Positions 5,429 through 8,370 of a DNA stretch of 8,370 nt are shown in pieces; within the stretch, counting starts at the first letter, position 1; every line of letters begins with the position of its first letter. The position numbers and the translations under genes were made by a program. The notes beneath the pieces were generated by a model, which did no database searches, was not told the origin of the DNA, and was given only the letters and a program-made list of their open reading frames with translations. Source of the DNA: an uncultured Lachnospiraceae bacterium (GTDB lineage: Bacteria; Bacillota; Clostridia; Lachnospirales; Lachnospiraceae); contig CAJTYM010000073.1 of the NCBI GenBank assembly GCA_910583835.1, positions 1 through 8,370 on the forward strand, read 5' to 3'.

Positions 5429-7045
5429 CTAATCTTCAATTGTGATTTCCATATTTATCATTTCTTCGAGGTTCACATAAGTCTCCTCAAAAGGCTGGTT
5501 GCCCTGGTTCAATTCTATTTTAAAGGAAATTTCTTTCCCTATTCTCTTCTCTATGGCTGCTTTCAGTTCTTCCCGATGTTCCTCTTTATTGACAAAGGAT
5601 TCTGCCATCTCATCTTCAAAAACAAGCAAAAGCTGTCCGCTTTCTGACAGGCTTGGTCTGGCAGGTTTTAAATACATTTTCATTATGCCGGACAAACTTT
5701 CCACAATGGAACGCCAGTTCCTAACTACCTGCTGCACGTCTTCCGGCACTGCTTTCGGCAGCTTGGGCTTTGCCTGTGCCGCCGGGCGTGAAAATCCATT
5801 CTGTCCTCCCAAATACGATTCATTCTCTGTCCCTTCATAACCGCCTTGCCCCAATGGGGAAGAACCGCCGGGCTGCACCTGCGTGATAAGCCCCTTTTCT
5901 ATCTTATCTTCCAACTGACCAATTCTCAGCGCCAGAGAATCGTAATCCCTTTCCATCTGGGGTCTGCACAGCTTAATGAGGGCAATCTCCATCAGCACCC
6001 GCTTTTGGGTGGCATAGCGAATCTGGCTGGACAGTTCTGAGAAAATCCGAATATAACGCATAAGCTCTGCGGCGTCCACCATTTTCGCTTCTTCTTTGAG
6101 CAGGACGAGATTGTCGCTGGAAATATCGAGCACGTCTTCCATATTATCAGAACTCTGCAGTAAAAGCAAGTTGCGCAGATACCAGGTAAAATCTGTCACA
6201 AACTGCCCCGGCTCACGCCCCTGGATTAGCAGTTCCTCCAGCTGGGCAATTACGCCGGAAATGTCTTTGGCCATGATTTTGCGGAGCATTTTGGAAAAAA
6301 CTTCTGTGTCTACAGCCCCTAACACTTCCAGTACACGGTCGTACGTCAATTCCTGCCCCAGATAAAAAGCAATGCACTGGTCCAGCAGGCTCAGGGCGTC
6401 GCGCATAGAGCCATCCGCCGCCTTAGCGATATAGCGGATAGCTTTGGGCTCTGCCTTGACCTGCTCCTGCTCCATCAGTTCCGCCAGCCTATCCCCGATT
6501 GTCCCAATCGTAATGCGCCTGAAATCGTACCTCTGGCATCTGGAAAGAATGGTAATCGGAATCTTATGGGCTTCTGTGGTAGCAAGGATAAAGATGACAT
6601 AAGAAGGAGGCTCCTCCAAAGTTTTCAGCAGCGCATTGAAGGCCCCTATGGAAAGCATATGAACCTCATCGATAATGTATACTTTGTATTTGCCCTCAGT
6701 TGGTGAATATGCCACCTCCTCACGGATTTCACGAATGTTGTCCACACCGTTGTTGGAAGCAGCATCTATTTCGATAACATTCATGGAAACGCCTCCTGCA
6801 ATTGATTTGCAGGAGGGGCAGTTCCCACAGGGACTCCCATCTTCGGGATGTTCACAGTTCACTGCCTTGGCAAATATCTTGGCAATGGTAGTCTTCCCAG
6901 TTCCTCTCGTCCCACAAAACAGATAGGCGTGTCCCAGCCTATCTGCTTTGATTTGGTTCTTCAATGTTGTAACAATATGTTCCTGTCCCTTGACGTCTTC
7001 AAATTCCTGGGGACGAAATTTGCGGTATAACGCAGTATAAGACAT
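5429..7045 (-). CDS. dnaX: DNA polymerase III subunit gamma/tau
   Basis: DnaX is the AAA+ ATPase of the clamp loader, and its tau form links the polymerase cores and helicase at the replication fork. The 538 residues show Walker A GTRGTGKT (45-52), the zinc module C64, C73, C76 and C79, and Walker B VYIIDEVH (122-129). Sensor 1 LATTEAHKIP (154-163), the SRC arginine finger (168-170) and sensor 2 GSMRDALSLLD (212-222) follow. A Gly-rich linker (about 390-430) precedes the C-terminal tau region (about 431-538). The protein is full-length tau. I see no A-rich slippery heptamer of the Escherichia coli type, so a frameshifted gamma form is not predicted. The ATG at 7043-7045 lies 2 bp after the pfkA stop, and its GGAG (7053-7056) sits inside the last pfkA codons. 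That implies translational coupling to a glycolytic gene. Confidence 0.97.
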   Translation of the reverse strand: MSYTALYRKFRPQEFEDVKGQEHIVTTLKNQIKADRLGHAYLFCGTRGTGKTTIAKIFAKAVNCEHPEDGSPCGNCPSCKSIAGGVSMNVIEIDAASNNGVDNIREIREEVAYSPTEGKYKVYIIDEVHMLSIGAFNALLKTLEEPPSYVIFILATTEAHKIPITILSRCQRYDFRRITIGTIGDRLAELMEQEQVKAEPKAIRYIAKAADGSMRDALSLLDQCIAFYLGQELTYDRVLEVLGAVDTEVFSKMLRKIMAKDISGVIAQLEELLIQGREPGQFVTDFTWYLRNLLLLQSSDNMEDVLDISSDNLVLLKEEAKMVDAAELMRYIRIFSELSSQIRYATQKRVLMEIALIKLCRPQMERDYDSLALRIGQLEDKIEKGLITQVQPGGSSPLGQGGYEGTENESYLGGQNGFSRPAAQAKPKLPKAVPEDVQQVVRNWRSIVESLSGIMKMYLKPARPSLSESGQLLLVFEDEMAESFVNKEEHREELKAAIEKRIGKEISFKIELNQGNQPFEETYVNLEEMINMEITIED

Positions 7046-7047
7046 GT

Positions 7048-8121
7048 TTAATCTCCAAAACTAATTCCTATCAGTTTAGCTTCACGGATAATCTTGGAAT
7101 CCGGCTCTACCATCTTAAGCTTTCCTGCCACGTCTCCCAATGGCACTTTCTTAGTATTTCCGTCAATCATGGCAACCATATAACCGTACTTATCATGCAG
7201 GATAAGATCTGCCGCTGCCGCACCCAGCCTGGTACAGAGCACACGATCGTACGGGCAGGGGCTGCCGCCGCGCTGCGTATGACCGGGAACCGTAACACGC
7301 ACTTCGCTTCCTGTCTTCTCCTGGATACGCGCTGCCACCTCGTAAGAAACAGAAGGATACTTGTTCTTCTCCTGTTTTTCTTTTAATTTCTTCTTGCTGA
7401 GCTTCGCGTCCTCCTTGGAAATCGCACCCTCAGCCACTGCAAGAATCGTAAATCCTTTGCCTGAACGGTTCCTTCCTTCTATCGCCTCCACAATCTTATT
7501 GATATCGTAAGGGATTTCCGGCAGGAGAATGATGTCCGCGCCGCCTGCCATTCCGGCATACAATGTCAGCCATCCTACCTTATGCCCCATAACTTCTACG
7601 ATAAACACACGGTTGTGGGACGCTGCAGTCGTATGGATACAGTCAATCGCATCTGTCGCTATGTTGATGGCGCTCTGGAAACCAAAGGTCACATCCGTGC
7701 CAAAAATATCATTGTCAATCGTCTTCGGCAGATGGATGATATTCAGACCTTCCTCGCGCAGAAGGTTCGCTGTCTTCTGTGTCCCATTCCCTCCCAGGAT
7801 TACCAGGCAGTCCAGACGCAATTTATAATAAGTCTGCTTCATTGCCTCCACTTTATCAAGCCCCTTCTCATCGGGAACCCGCATCATCTTAAATGGCTGC
7901 CTTGAGGTCCCGAGGATTGTGCCGCCCTTGGTGAGGATTCCAGAAAAATCCCCGGAGGTGAGCAGACGGTAATTACCGTAAATCAGACCCTTATACCCCT
8001 CATAGAAACCGTACACTTCGAGCGCTTCCAGGTTCTTGCTCAGTCCCTTTACCACGCCACGCATTGCGGCATTTAATGCCTGGCAGTCGCCGCCGCTTGT
8101 CAACATTCCAATTCGTTTCAT
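7048..8121 (-). CDS. pfkA: 6-phosphofructokinase, mixed-substrate (group III-like) type
   Basis: The enzyme phosphorylates fructose 6-phosphate to the 1,6-bisphosphate in cytoplasmic glycolysis. The 357 residues show GGDCQALNAAMRG (10-22), GGNGT (110-114), PKTIDND (132-138, catalytic D136) and VEVMGHKVGW (175-184). PEIPYD (201-206) and GHTQRGGSPCPYDR (280-293) follow. Gly113 (104 in Escherichia coli numbering) is the ATP-type residue, whereas Lys133 (position 124) is usual in PPi enzymes. This mix and the GGDCQALN and MGHKVGW motifs place it among mixed-substrate PFKs, so the phosphoryl donor (probably ATP) is not certain. Asn112 replaces the usual Asp103. The chosen ATG (8119-8121) follows AAAGGA (8131-8136). 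An upstream in-frame ATG at 8220 would lie above the likely -10 box and is rejected. The gene leads the pfkA-dnaX-ybaB-recR unit. Confidence 0.93.
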   Translation of the reverse strand: MKRIGMLTSGGDCQALNAAMRGVVKGLSKNLEALEVYGFYEGYKGLIYGNYRLLTSGDFSGILTKGGTILGTSRQPFKMMRVPDEKGLDKVEAMKQTYYKLRLDCLVILGGNGTQKTANLLREEGLNIIHLPKTIDNDIFGTDVTFGFQSAINIATDAIDCIHTTAASHNRVFIVEVMGHKVGWLTLYAGMAGGADIILLPEIPYDINKIVEAIEGRNRSGKGFTILAVAEGAISKEDAKLSKKKLKEKQEKNKYPSVSYEVAARIQEKTGSEVRVTVPGHTQRGGSPCPYDRVLCTRLGAAAADLILHDKYGYMVAMIDGNTKKVPLGDVAGKLKMVEPDSKIIREAKLIGISFGD

Positions 8122-8151
8122 GATATCACATCCTTTGCGTTTTGTTTGATG

Positions 8152-8174
8152 TTCCCCTTGCTTTCCATGGGGAA
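8152..8174 (-). promoter_or_regulatory. Inverted repeat in the pfkA 5' untranslated region
   Basis: Perfect 6-bp arms TTCCCC (8169-8174 read on the minus strand) and GGGGAA (8152-8157) are separated by 11 nt. The element lies just downstream of the predicted start site near 8185 and about 30 nt upstream of the pfkA start codon. It could be a repressor site or an mRNA hairpin. No specific regulator consensus was recognised. Confidence 0.4.
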
Positions 8175-8191
8175 TTTGACTTGTACTTACA

Positions 8192-8220
8192 ATTATATCC
8201 CATATTTTTACTCTCCACAA
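8192..8220 (-). promoter_or_regulatory. Promoter of the pfkA operon
   Basis: A perfect -10 TATAAT (8192-8197) lies 17 bp from a weak -35 TTGTGG (8215-8220) on the minus strand. Start near 8185 would give a 5' leader of about 64 nt. It faces away from the tRNA-Ser promoter, whose -35 box begins about 10 bp further on. Confidence 0.6.
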
Positions 8221-8230
8221 GATTTTTCAT

Positions 8231-8258
8231 TTGCTTTTTTAGAAATATTTGTTATACT
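8231..8258 (+). promoter_or_regulatory. Promoter of tRNA-Ser
   Basis: On the plus strand a -35-like TTGCTT (8231-8236) is 16 bp from an extended -10, TG-T-TATACT (-10 hexamer at 8253-8258). The predicted start near 8265 lies about 16 nt before the mature tRNA 5' end at 8281, a normal distance for a tRNA gene. Confidence 0.6.
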
Positions 8259-8280
8259 GTTACTGTCAGCAAAATTATTT

Positions 8281-8369
8281 GGAGGAGTACCCAAGTGGCT
8301 GAAGGGTCTGGCTTCGAACACCAGTAGGTCGGTAGTCCCGGCGCGGGGGTTCAAATCCCCCCTCCTCCG
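8281..8369 (+). tRNA. tRNA-Ser (anticodon CGA)
   Basis: This class II tRNA is complete at 89 nt. The 7-bp acceptor stem GGAGGAG/CTCCTCC (8281-8287 with 8362-8368) is perfect. The D-stem CCC/GGG closes loop AAGTGGCTGAA. The anticodon loop TTCGAAC (8313-8319) has CGA at 8315-8317, reading serine UCG. The long variable arm contains the stem GTCGG/CCGGC. The T-arm is GGGGG-TTCAAAT-CCCCC, and the discriminator is G8369, as expected for serine tRNAs. The innermost anticodon-stem pair is a C-A mismatch (C8312, A8320). CCA is not encoded directly after the discriminator (T follows, then the window ends). The gene is divergent from the pfkA operon. Confidence 0.95.
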
Positions 8370-8370
8370 T

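Noticed and set aside
6285..6305. TTTTTT run in dnaX (minus strand) as a programmed frameshift site
   Set aside because: It is not an A AAA AAG-type heptamer, lies in domain III rather than at the gamma/tau boundary, and has no clear stimulatory structure. The full tau frame is intact.
8122..8220. Longer N-terminus for phosphofructokinase from an upstream ATG at 8220
   Set aside because: It would start upstream of the likely -10 box, adds 33 residues not seen in the family, and lacks a proper ribosome-binding site.
8278..8290. GGAGGAG as a Shine-Dalgarno for a plus-strand gene
   Set aside because: It is the 5' acceptor strand of the tRNA-Ser and pairs perfectly with CTCCTCC at 8362-8368.

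Overview
The window looks like a chromosomal segment of a clostridial Firmicute, most likely of the family Lachnospiraceae. This rests on moderate GC, strong Shine-Dalgarno sites, an AT-rich stable-RNA promoter, and the combination of a mixed-type phosphofructokinase, dnaX-ybaB-recR, a DUF5711-like membrane protein and a LysM membrane protein. The species call is inference; no 16S rRNA is inside the window.

All seven protein genes lie on the minus strand, so the window reads from right to left. At the right edge a class II tRNA-Ser (anticodon CGA) is on the plus strand, head to head with the minus-strand operon. The two divergent promoters fit in about 70 bp (8192-8258). Then follow pfkA (6-phosphofructokinase), dnaX (DNA polymerase III tau subunit), ybaB/ebfC (nucleoid-associated protein) and recR (recombination mediator). 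pfkA-dnaX and dnaX-ybaB are tightly coupled: ribosome-binding sites overlap the end of the preceding gene. Between ybaB and recR is a tandem array of four 37-bp hairpin-forming units. The last unit covers the 3' end and stop codon of ybaB, so the array appears to have grown by duplication of that gene end. A weak intrinsic terminator follows recR.

The next block is a three-gene envelope cluster. It holds a single-pass membrane protein with a cytoplasmic MPN/JAMM-like domain that lacks the metal-binding histidines and an extracytoplasmic Ala/Gly-rich stalk ending in LysM. It is followed by a DUF5711-like single-pass membrane protein predicted to form an extracytoplasmic beta-propeller, and by a CvpA-family membrane protein. 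A good intrinsic terminator lies about 280 bp after cvpA.

The left end (1-100) carries a strong minus-strand promoter with an A-tract upstream region and a leader typical of a Firmicute rRNA operon, so a 16S rRNA gene probably starts just outside the window. The order dnaX-ybaB-recR followed by an rRNA operon resembles the origin-proximal region of Bacillus subtilis (dnaX-yaaK-recR-yaaL-bofA-rrnA), with the envelope trio in the yaaL/bofA position and pfkA added upstream. The segment is largely a housekeeping region. The least explained parts are the MPN-like/LysM protein with its two partners, the ybaB-derived hairpin array, and the unassigned stretch at 290-571.
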